Source: Graphilbum fragrans
Taxonomy: Eukaryota; Ascomycota; Sordariomycetes; Ophiostomatales; Ophiostomataceae
DNA length: 64,000 nt
Reading direction: 5' to 3'
NCBI GenBank assembly: GCA_001513895.1
Contig: LLKO01000007.1
Span: forward strand, 248,001-312,000
Numbering within the stretch: position 1 is the stretch's first letter; every line of letters starts with the position of its first letter. A model generated the notes under the pieces. It saw nothing but the letters and a program-made list of their open reading frames with translations. It was not told the DNA's origin and made no database searches. A program made the position numbers and the translations under genes. Below, one piece after another: positions 55,881 through 64,000 of this stretch.

Positions 55881-58230
55881 ATGGCGCGCGTGGCCAAACC
55901 GCGAGGACCGGCCAATGGCGTGGAAGCAGCTTCGGTAGGCGAAGCAGCGAAGGCAGGCTCTCCTGTTCGAAAAAGCTCTGGACAGGCAGAGGACGACAGC
56001 CAGGGCCACGACGAGAGCCTAGACCCGCAGACGCCGACGCGGAGGCGGCAGGCGGAGCTGCAGGTGCGGCCGAAGAGCACGCCGCGACGAACGGCAGCGG
56101 CGGCGCTGGCGAATGGTGATGGCGATGGCGATGGCGATGGCGATGTCTACGATATGCCAGTCGACGAAGACGAGGCGAGAACGATGCTGGTAGCAGGCGA
56201 GACGCCGCTGGGGCGGGCGCCGACGAAGAATGGGCTCCGAGGGCGGGGCGTCCTGTTCCAAGGCGGCGACAGCGACGAGGGCCATGACAGCCATGACGAC
56301 GGTGACGACAACGAAGACGCGACAGCGGCGCCGACCAGCAAGCGTCGGCGCACGACAGCCTTTGCGACGCCGGTCAAGTTCGCTCCGACGACGCCGACGA
56401 GCGCGCGGACGGGCACGCGGGGCACACGGGGCACGGGGCTGGCAGCGGCGACACCGACAACACGGCGGACACTGGCGGATCGATCAGCGCGGAAGAAGAG
56501 CACGCGGGCGCTGATTGACCGTGTCGTGGGTGGTGGAGATGAGGAGGACGACGAGGACGCGCTGGAAAAAGAGATTTTCGGGGAAGAGGAGGGGGAGGGG
56601 GGGGAGGGGGAGAAAGAGGAAGAGGAAGAGGAAGAGGAAGCGGAAGAAGAAAGACAGCCAGAGCCGGAAGCGGTGGCGACGCCGAAAAGACGACGAGGAC
56701 GGCCGCCCAAAGTGCGACCGGAAAATGGGCTGCCTGCGTCGACAGCACCAGCACCAGCACCAGCACCAGGCGACTCGCCCGTCAAGCGGCGGCCCGGACG
56801 GCCGCCCAAAGTGCGGCCAGAGAACGGGGTGGCTGCGTCTTCAGGCACAGGAGCTGCAGCGGGCGACAACGCGCCGGTCAAACGGGGACCGGGGCGGCCG
56901 CGCAAGCAGCCCGGCGACGCGGTGGGCAAGCGCGAGCCCACGCCGCCGCGCGATCTGCCGGCGCAGGAGCACTACTTCTTCCAGAACCGGCCGGGGCTGG
57001 CCAAGACGTCGAACAACACGCTGGCGTCGCTGCGGCTGCTGACGCACGAAGAGTATTTCCAGCTGCAGAGGGGCCAAGACGGCCAAGACGGCAAAGACGA
57101 CAAAGACGACGACGGCCAACAGCACGGGCGCGAGATCCGTTACCTGGAAGAGCTGCACGCGCAGTCGTTTGGGCAGTGGGCCTTTGAGCTGGCGCAGGGC
57201 TTCAGCGTGTGTCTATTTGGGTACGGCTCGAAGCGGCGGATTCTGCGGGCGTTTGCGCGGGCGCTGCACCAGCGCGGCTGCGCGCAGAAAATCGTCATGG
57301 TCAACGGGTATGCGGCGGGCGGCGGCAGCAGCGCGTCGGCGTCGGCGTCGGCGTCGGCGCTGCGCGAGATCCTGCTGGCGGTGGCGGCGGCGGTGACGGG
57401 GCCGGAGGACAAGCGCAGTCTGCCGGGCGGCACGGCGGCGGCCGAGCGCGTGGTGTTGGCGCTGCTGGACGGGGCGGCACCGGCGGGGGCGGGCTCGGCG
57501 GTGACGCTGGTGATCAACGCCATCGACAGCCCCGCGCTGCGGCGGCCGGCGACGCAGGCGTCGCTGGCGCGGCTGGCGGCGCATCCGCGGGTGCATCTGG
57601 TGTGTGCGGCGGACACGGGCGGGTGGGCGCTGCTGTGGGACGGGGCGGCGCGGTCGGGGTTCCAGTTTGTGTTCCACGACGCGACGACGTTCCGGCGCAT
57701 GGACGTGGACACGGTGGACGAGGTGCATGCAGTGCTGGGCCGGCGGGTGCGGCGGGTGGGCGGCAAAGACGGCGCGGTGTTTGTGCTGCGGAGCCTGCCG
57801 GAGAATGCGCGCAACCTGTTCCGGCTGCTGGTGGGCGAGGTGCTGGCGAGCGGCGGGGAGGGGGGGGGCGGACGACGACGGGGCAGCACCGCCTGGGACG
57901 ACGACGGCGGCGAGGACGACGACGGCGAGGACGACGGCCACGACGGCACCGACGGCACCGACGACTACGAGTCGGTGGGGCTGGAGTACCGGATGCTGTA
58001 CAACAAGGCGGTGGAGGAGTTCATCTGCAGCTCGGAGATGGCCTTCCGGACGCTGCTGAAAGAGTGGGTGGTGTCTCCTCTGTTGCCCCTATGCGCGGCG
58101 TTGCCTGCTAACCTGCAGATTCCACGACCACCAAATGGTCGCCAGCCGCAAGGACGCGTTCGGCACCGAGATGCTCAGTCTGCCGTTCCGGCGCGACGAG
58201 CTGGAGGCGATCCTGGAGGATCTCGTGTAG
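55881..58230 (+). CDS. ORC2: Origin recognition complex subunit 2, with AT-hooks
   Basis: Two exons: 55881-58063 and 58119-58230, 764 residues. The intron (55 nt, donor GTGGGT, branch GCTAAC) is placed by frame: it joins TLLKE to FHDHQMVASRKDAFGTEML. The conserved ORC2 core starts near residue 422 (LHAQSFGQWAFELAQGFSVC, then LFGYGSKRRIL), continues with IVMVNGY, INAIDSPALRRPATQASLAR, HLVCAADTG, FQFVFHDATTF, FVLRSLPENARNLFRLLVGE and LYNKAVEEFICSSEMAFRTL, and ends LEAILEDLV. The N-terminal 400 residues are disordered, with a Glu-rich run and three AT-hook-like cores: KRRRGRPPK (about 270), KRRPGRPPK (about 301) and KRGPGRPRK (about 333). ORC2 is a core part of the complex that marks replication origins. 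It is longer than yeast Orc2 (620) because of the N-terminal part. It converges with SEC59. Confidence 0.93.
56118..56141 (+). repeat. 6-bp tandem repeat in the ORC2 N-terminus
   Basis: Four copies of GATGGC, in frame, encode Asp-Gly repeats in the disordered N-terminal part. Confidence 0.85.
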
Positions 58231-58349
58231 CCGCCTGTCTCACTCTTCTGGCGTTCTGGTGTTCTGTTCTGCATCTATGTCATTATCATAACCATGTCTA
58301 TCGTACAGAATCTATACTATGCCGTGACGACCGACTAAAGGACTGCGCG

Positions 58350-61300
58350 CTACAACCCCAGGCTCTTGACACACGTCCACAGAATCACCGGCACCACCAC
58401 GTTGTCGTTGCCCCCCGTCAGCACGGCCTCCGTCAGACTGGCCACGGTGGCACACACGCCGGCGCGCGGCACGGTCTGCACGGAGCGGCCCCAGATCCAG
58501 GCGGCGGTGCGGGCGAGCGAGGTCGGTGCGGGGCGCGGACCGCCGGAGAGGCGCACGGCGTCGGCCTCGCCGGTGACGGGCCAGCCGCCGAGGCGCAGCC
58601 ACAGACTGGCGGCCATGAGGCCGGCAAACACGGCGGTGGCAAAGGCGAGGCTGCCCTCGAGGCTCTTGCCGCCGCCCCAGAGCCACTTGCGGCGGCCCCA
58701 GCGGCGGCCGATCAGCGACGCGGCGGCATCGCCGAGGCCGACGCACACGACGCCGGCGACCATGCTGACGTCGCGGGTGGGCAGGTCCCAGCCGGCGGCG
58801 CAGTCGGGGCCGGAGGCGGAGGCGGGCGCGGGCGGGGAGCGCGGCAGCGCGGCCAGCGACAGCCACAGCGGGATGGCGCAGCCGATGAGCAGGAAGATGT
58901 GGGAGATGACGACGGGCCCGCGCAGGTCGCGGCCGTCGACGTAGGGCGTGAGGAAGGCGGCAATGGGCTGCGACAGCGGCGGCAGCTGGCTGGCGCGCAG
59001 CAGGTCGAGCAGCAGGAAGACGGCGAGCACGAGCGCGAGCGCGAGCGCGGCGTACGCGGGGTCGACAAAGACGGCCGGCAGCAGCATGGCGACCATCATG
59101 AAGTGGAACACCTTGCGGCGCGTGTCGACCTCGTAGACGGGCGACAGCGTCAGCACCACGGCGAGCCCAAAGACGAGCACCACGGCCCAGTAGCCCGCCA
59201 GCCAGAGGCGCGTGCTGGCCGCGCCGAGCCACGTCTGGCGCACATGCTCGACCCAGCCGGCGGCGCAGGCGGCGCAGGCGGCGGCGCCCCCCTCCCCCTC
59301 CCAAACCTGACCCTGGGCCGCCCGCGCCCGCGCCGGCAGACACACCCAGTACTCGGCGTGCGCCTTGACCACCTCCAGCCGGAACCACGGCAGACCGCCC
59401 AGCAGGTAGCCCAGCGCCCAGCCCAGCGGCTCGTGGCCGTGCAGCGCGTGCGCGGCCACGTAGCCGCGGATGGCCACGAGCACCAGGCCGCCCACGCACG
59501 CATAGAGGTACGCCGCGTACAACCACTTGCGCCGCACCGCCTGCGCGTGCGTCAGCGCGAAAAACGCCCGCACTCGCAGCGACGCCGCCCGCTTGCGCCG
59601 GCCCGACGGCGTGTGGGTGGTGGTCGGTGCGGGCGTCTGCGGCGCGGCCTCGCCGTCGCCGTGCGCATCCGGGGGGGGGCCCGCGCCGGTGCCGGCAGTG
59701 CCGGCGCGGGCGGAGGCGTGTCGCGCGGGCCGCTGCTTCTGTGCGTGCCCGCCGTCGTCGTCGTCGTCCTCCGAGTCCCAGTGGCCGCGCCGGCCGGTCG
59801 ACTTCGCGAGGCGCGCCCGGCGCGGCGCCAGAATCTCGGCCAGCGCCCACCGCACCGCGGCGGCGGCGGCGGCCACGGCTGTCGTTGTCGTCGTCGGCGG
59901 CGGCGGCGCGCGGCGGAAGCGCCATCGCGGCACGCGGGCCAGCGTCACGCCCCAGCGGACCACGCGGCTGCTCGTCACCAGGAGCCCCAGGCCGCCGATC
60001 CACAGCAGCGCCTGCAGGATGACCGCCTGCGGCGAGGCCGCCAGCACGAGCAGGTTGATCAGCGCCGTCGACAGCAGCTGCCGCTCGGCCGGCAGCAGGC
60101 TGGTCGTGGTCAGGTCGCCCAGCAGGCAGCACAGCGTCTGGTGCAGCGGGTAGAGCAGGGCCACGCTGTCGGGCGTGAGCCGCGGGAGAAAGGGGTGGAG
60201 GCCCGGCGGAGGGACAAGAGGCGGCGGAGGCACAAGAGACGGCGGAGGCGGAGACGGCAAAACGGAGAGGGCCGCGGTCTTCGCGGCCGACGGGTACTGC
60301 GTGGCCACCATGATGGGCACGCACGACAGCAGCCACTGCAGCGGCGCGTAGATGTCGGCGGCCGGCGACAGCGGAATCAGCGGCTGCGGCAGCGTGCACA
60401 GCGCCAGCGTCAGGTTGAGCAGCGGCGCCGCCGGCAGCGTCGGCGTCGCCAGCAGCAGCGACACCAGCACGGGGACGGCCAGCGGGTAGAAGAGGGGCGC
60501 CGGGTCAAAGGAGGCGGGCAGGCCCACGCGCGCGTGCTCCGGTTCGGCCTGTCTCGGCTGGGCTGTGCGCGCCGTTTGTGTTTGTGCTGGGGCTTCTGTC
60601 TGCGGCCGCCTCGCCCGCACCCACAGCCACAGCCGCAACGGATACAGCGCCAGCAGCGCCAGCACCACGGCGCCCGTCGCCTGCAGCTCCCGCCGCCACA
60701 CATACAGCAGCGGCCGCGCCTCGGCGTGCGAGCACAGCAGCCCGCCCAGCACCACGAGCAGGAGCAGCTCCGTCGTCCGCCGCACAATCTCCCGCCGCCG
60801 CCGGCTGCGTCCGGCACTGCCCCGGCCCGGCCGCCGGTCCCGGTCGCGCTCGTACAAGGCCGCGTCTCGCTGCCGTTTCGGCTGCCGTTTTTGCGGCGAC
60901 ACCGCTCGAGGCGGCCGGCGGCTCGCCAGCCCCAGCCCCCCGCCGCGATGGCGCATGCTCTCCGACAGATGGGGCCCGCTCTGTCCGCTCTGCACGCTGT
61001 GGCCACTGCGCACGCTCCGCACGCTTCCGCCGTCGGTGTCCGCGCCGCCCGCGTCGCTGGCCACGTGCGCCGGCGACAGGAGCGGCGTCGACAGCCCTGA
61101 CAGCGCCTCGTTCATGCCCCGCAGGCCCTTGTGCGGCTTGGCGCGCGGCGCCGGCAGGCCCTTGAGAAAGTGCTCGTCGTCGGCCTCGGTGCCGCTGTCG
61201 CTGGCCGGCGCCGAGTCGAACGGGTGGCGGTGGGCGCCGAGCGCCGCGCCGAGGCTGCCGTCGAAAGCGGCGGCACTGTGCACCATGGCGGACAAGGACG

Positions 61301-61508
61301 ACGCCGACGCCGACGCCGACGCCGACGCTGACGCTGACGCCGACTCGTGCCCTTCTAGCCGCGCCGACGCGTGCAGCAGCTCCGAGCGCCGGTGGTGGTA
61401 CGGGTGCGGCGACCGCGAGAGATGCCGCAGCCGGCCGCCGCCGCTCTCGCCGCCGCTCTCGCCGCCGTCGGACGGCGGCGGCTCGTCGGGGAGGTCGTCG
61501 TCGCCCAT
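58350..61508 (-). CDS. SEC59: Dolichol kinase Sec59, with a long N-terminal extension
   Basis: A single frame of 1052 residues from the ATG at 61508 (MGDDDLPDEPPPSDGGESGG). The C-terminal half is a polytopic kinase: DTRRKVFHFMMVAMLLPAVF, then TPYVDGRDLRGPVVISHIFL, VCVGLGDAAASLIGRRWGRR with KSLEGSLAF (the CTP-binding part), and TEAVLTGGNDNVVVPVILW at the end. The enzyme uses CTP to phosphorylate dolichol at the ER, supplying the lipid carrier for N-glycosylation, O-mannosylation and GPI anchors. Yeast Sec59 has 519 residues; here about 300 residues of Ser/Gly-rich N-terminus and several loop inserts roughly double it, including an Ala-Ser run from a GACGCC repeat near 61301-61342. An upstream in-frame extension exists but begins without an ATG. 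Its 3' end lies 119 bp from that of ORC2. Confidence 0.92.
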   Translation of the reverse strand: MGDDDLPDEPPPSDGGESGGESGGGRLRHLSRSPHPYHHRRSELLHASARLEGHESASASASASASASASSLSAMVHSAAAFDGSLGAALGAHRHPFDSAPASDSGTEADDEHFLKGLPAPRAKPHKGLRGMNEALSGLSTPLLSPAHVASDAGGADTDGGSVRSVRSGHSVQSGQSGPHLSESMRHRGGGLGLASRRPPRAVSPQKRQPKRQRDAALYERDRDRRPGRGSAGRSRRRREIVRRTTELLLLVVLGGLLCSHAEARPLLYVWRRELQATGAVVLALLALYPLRLWLWVRARRPQTEAPAQTQTARTAQPRQAEPEHARVGLPASFDPAPLFYPLAVPVLVSLLLATPTLPAAPLLNLTLALCTLPQPLIPLSPAADIYAPLQWLLSCVPIMVATQYPSAAKTAALSVLPSPPPPSLVPPPPLVPPPGLHPFLPRLTPDSVALLYPLHQTLCCLLGDLTTTSLLPAERQLLSTALINLLVLAASPQAVILQALLWIGGLGLLVTSSRVVRWGVTLARVPRWRFRRAPPPPTTTTTAVAAAAAAVRWALAEILAPRRARLAKSTGRRGHWDSEDDDDDGGHAQKQRPARHASARAGTAGTGAGPPPDAHGDGEAAPQTPAPTTTHTPSGRRKRAASLRVRAFFALTHAQAVRRKWLYAAYLYACVGGLVLVAIRGYVAAHALHGHEPLGWALGYLLGGLPWFRLEVVKAHAEYWVCLPARARAAQGQVWEGEGGAAACAACAAGWVEHVRQTWLGAASTRLWLAGYWAVVLVFGLAVVLTLSPVYEVDTRRKVFHFMMVAMLLPAVFVDPAYAALALALVLAVFLLLDLLRASQLPPLSQPIAAFLTPYVDGRDLRGPVVISHIFLLIGCAIPLWLSLAALPRSPPAPASASGPDCAAGWDLPTRDVSMVAGVVCVGLGDAAASLIGRRWGRRKWLWGGGKSLEGSLAFATAVFAGLMAASLWLRLGGWPVTGEADAVRLSGGPRPAPTSLARTAAWIWGRSVQTVPRAGVCATVASLTEAVLTGGNDNVVVPVILWTCVKSLGL

Positions 61509-64000
61509 GGTGGATGGCTGGGCGACGGGGAGGGAGATGTGGAGGGAGATGTGGCGCGCGCTCGTCTCGATGGCTGATGGCTGACGGCTGATGGCGGATG
61601 GCTCAGGGCAGTCCAATGCCGGCGACACAGACCCGCGTCGGATGTCGCGCAGGAACAGCGGACCGTCGGCTGGCCGCACGCCTGCACATCAAGAAGGGAA
61701 AGCCGAGGAGGCCGGTGGCGGGTGTGGGCGAGTGTAGGCGTGTGACGTCGTCGAGGTCGCGGCAGATCGTTGGCTGGGAATCAAGGGCTGTGCTGCCACG
61801 GCCCGCTCGCATGTTGTTGCGCGCAAAGGCCCAGGACAAGTGCGATCGGGCAGGAAAACAGAAAACAGCTCTGGACGCGAGACGGCGGATCAGGGGCACG
61901 GCATGCACGCAGCATGCAACCAGAATCACATGAAAACGTGCCCGTGCAAGCTATGGAGGACAGGTGGAAAAAGCGACGGAGCCACTATGCCGTATGCAAA
62001 CGCGTTGTGGTAGGCTGCGCCGTTAGGGCTGCGTGGCCTGAAATCTGCCCAGCCACAGTGGCTTGACAGTGCTTACTTCCGTTCAGGGGCGGCCAGTGAC
62101 CTCATGAGCCACATCCGCACACTACGGCGTAAACACACGTTTATACGACGTCCGTTCTCCGTCCGAATCACGTAGGATGGAGTGTAGGTCGGGCAAGAGG
62201 CCGAGCAGACGCATTCCGACGACGACTACGAACAGCACGAAAGGAAGAGATGCACCAGCTGCCGCTGCCTGAAGCAGTTGAAGCCAGCGCGCCAGAAGAG
62301 TACACGAATATACGCACACCGCTGATGGATGAACTCGGCCGAAGGATGAAGATGCAGAAGCTTGTGCATATTTAATCCCAGAGAGAAAAAGAGGAGAGGC
62401 ATCAAAGTGACGCAAAATACCCATATTGCCCACAGGATAAATAAGATATGCACGTACTCGAGGCAAGAATGTAGGAGTAACTACACTAGTTGTCCGCAGT
62501 AAATGGATCTTCTTAAAATAACCCGGCCACCAAACCGGGTTGTGGCAGGCTCTGAGAACCCGTACAGGGTATCCTGTTTATTTTTTGTCCTCGGAGCCAG
62601 CACCAATACGAAGTACGCAGTCTTGCGTGGCCGCTGTCGTGTCGGGCTGTGCTTGAAGTGCGAGTACGGAGTACATCCGTCGTACCCTGTATGTGTGTGA
62701 GTAAGACATACGTACATCGTAACGACAAAGTTATCCTCGTGAGTGGTCTGACGCTAGGCCTCCAGCGTCCATAGGCCCGCCCTACCGCTCTTCCAGGGGG
62801 TGGCGCCAAGCTTCTTCACGAGCTCTGCCGCCCACTATGGACGGAGTACGGCCACGAAGCTAGGGAAAAGTCTGGGACTTTTGGTGGCTGGTGGAGAGCC
62901 TGATGGAGACCAATGACGTTGACCAAAGCGCAGGGAAGAAAATTGGATTTTGCCATTTTGGGGGCTGCCTGTCGTGAGCCCGGCGACGCATCGTCAAGCC
63001 AAAACAGTGACACAGCAGCAGGAATATGCCGTGTACAGTGCGTGCGTGCGTGCGTACTCTCTCTCTCACACGGACGCATGTCCACGCTGACTGCGTCGTA
63101 TGCGAGCCACGGCCGGTTTTCGTCGAGCGTCCCCGCCGCAAGTCCTGATCCCACAGCCATTGCCATTGTCGTGCCCGCGAAGGACTTTCATACCAGAAGT
63201 TGGACACGCGTAGTACGGGTCACTACTGTAGCGTATGGACACAGAGAGCAGCACCAGGCGACGCCGAGTTCTCGTATCGGCGCAACGCAGGGAGGCCTGG
63301 CGCCGTCTCACCTGGCTGCTCGTCATTAGCCCATGCGCTGTGCTCCGTAATCGTGCTCCTGTTCCTATGTACATACGACGTACGGAGTCCATACGGGCCG
63401 CCATGAAACGCACAGCTCGTATTCCAGTGGCCGGAAAGGACTGGGCGCTAGCTCTTTTCTTTCTTTTGGTACGCTGCTTGCAGACGTTGCCGCATTCCTG
63501 CCCGGAGTAGGACGAGGTAGGGGTCGTCTGCCCTGGCGTTTGCCCTGGCGCAGCCAATAGGCGCTGTAGTGTACCTACCCGTAGACGCTACGGCCACTCG
63601 TACTTGCAGCTCCACTCCGGCTTGCTTCCAGCGCCACCGCCCGAGCTGAAAACAGCACCAAGTGGGCGGCTGGCCACCTCTGCTTCTAGGCGGTTCGCTC
63701 TGTCCGCCGCCCCCCTGCCGCCTGGCAAGCTGTTTCTGCTGGGGCCTTTTTTCCAAGGTGGTTGGTGGGTGGGCGCTGGTCCTTGCCGGCTGGACCGACC
63801 TCCTCCGACGTAGGGTGCTCCAGAAGCTCGTATTGAGCGAGCGGTACGGCCGTCTTTTTGTATACGAAAACAGCAAGCCTCCTCCTCGGCTTGGTGTTTT
63901 ACAGGCCGACACACCTGTCAGCCCCCAGATCGCTTCTCCATGCGCCTCCCATCCCCTTCCTCTTGGGTGTTTCCGTGGTTTCCGTTGTCGTAGTTTTCGT
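61509..64000. other. Terminal stretch without a supported gene
   Basis: The first part is the SEC59 promoter. Further on there is one exact TACGGAGTA (62665-62673), with near matches at 62839 and 63380. Frames of 60-160 codons on both strands show no domain, signal peptide or splice structure. Confidence 0.5.

Noticed and set aside
58312..60399. 695-codon frame opposite/within SEC59
   Set aside because: Ala/Arg-rich shadow in another frame of the dolichol kinase, which has clear family motifs.
58300..61100. Continuation of the ORC2 frame beyond its conserved end
   Set aside because: The frame stays open by chance opposite SEC59; the ORC2 core needs the intron at 58064-58118 and ends at 58230.
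1..64000. CRISPR arrays, bacterial operons, prophage or rRNA genes
   Set aside because: Nothing of the kind is visible; splice signals and gene families show a fungal nuclear region.
1..64000. Secondary-metabolite cluster
   Set aside because: No polyketide synthase, NRPS, terpene synthase or tailoring-enzyme group; the single GMC gene is broken and isolated.

Overview
The window is nuclear DNA of a filamentous ascomycete, most likely a Sordariomycete; I cannot place it further. Evidence: introns are short (50-140 nt) with GTRNGT donors and CTAAC/CTGAC branch sites just before the acceptor. Coding DNA is GC-rich and full of low-complexity tracts. The gene set includes a Pezizomycotina conidiation regulator (wetA-like) beside conserved eukaryotic genes.

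Layout. The first 8 kb is an AT-richer, gene-poor, accessory-looking block. It holds two putative small secreted-protein loci (2046-2379, 2619-2941), an unrecognised protein with a mitochondrial-type N-terminus (3427-4439, minus) and an SRPK-like kinase (6515-7968). From 8 to 12.5 kb I see no gene, but a high density of the short motif TACGGAGTA and its relatives. From 12.5 to 61.5 kb the window is mostly ordinary core genome: a large disordered protein of unknown function (12503-15409); a wetA-like regulator with a long upstream region (20447-23971); an FLC/TRP-like membrane protein whose true last exon lies beyond the obvious stop (25329-27814, minus); a DUF3433 membrane protein (30992-34267, minus); a CASTOR-like ACT-domain protein (35977-37509, minus); a METTL25-type methyltransferase (39300-41444, minus); mitochondrial ribosomal protein uS13m (42040-42553); a membrane dipeptidase (42771-44415, minus); an F-BAR/DEP/RhoGAP protein of the Rgd2 type (45924-48927); a broken secreted GMC oxidoreductase (49996-51099); CutC (51248-52156, minus); a Myb/SANT-like protein (52560-53980, minus); the phosphatidylglycerophosphate phosphatase Gep4 (54634-55467, minus); ORC2 (55881-58230); and dolichol kinase Sec59 (58350-61508, minus). 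The last 2.5 kb shows no gene.

How the genes relate. There is no biosynthetic cluster. The set covers housekeeping (replication origin recognition, cardiolipin precursor synthesis, N-glycosylation lipid carrier, mitochondrial translation), signalling (Rho GAP, arginine-sensor-like ACT protein, SR-type kinase) and asexual development (wetA). GEP4 and ORC2 are divergent over about 410 bp, ORC2 and SEC59 converge, uS13m converges with the dipeptidase, and the dipeptidase is divergent from RGD2. The most noteworthy items are the six-cysteine secreted peptide, the internally deleted GMC gene, the greatly expanded WetA, the AT-hook-bearing ORC2, the RhoGAP domain without an evident arginine finger, and the intergenic TACGGAGTA family. 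All exon models were read by eye from splice signals, frame and family resemblance; no searches were run.
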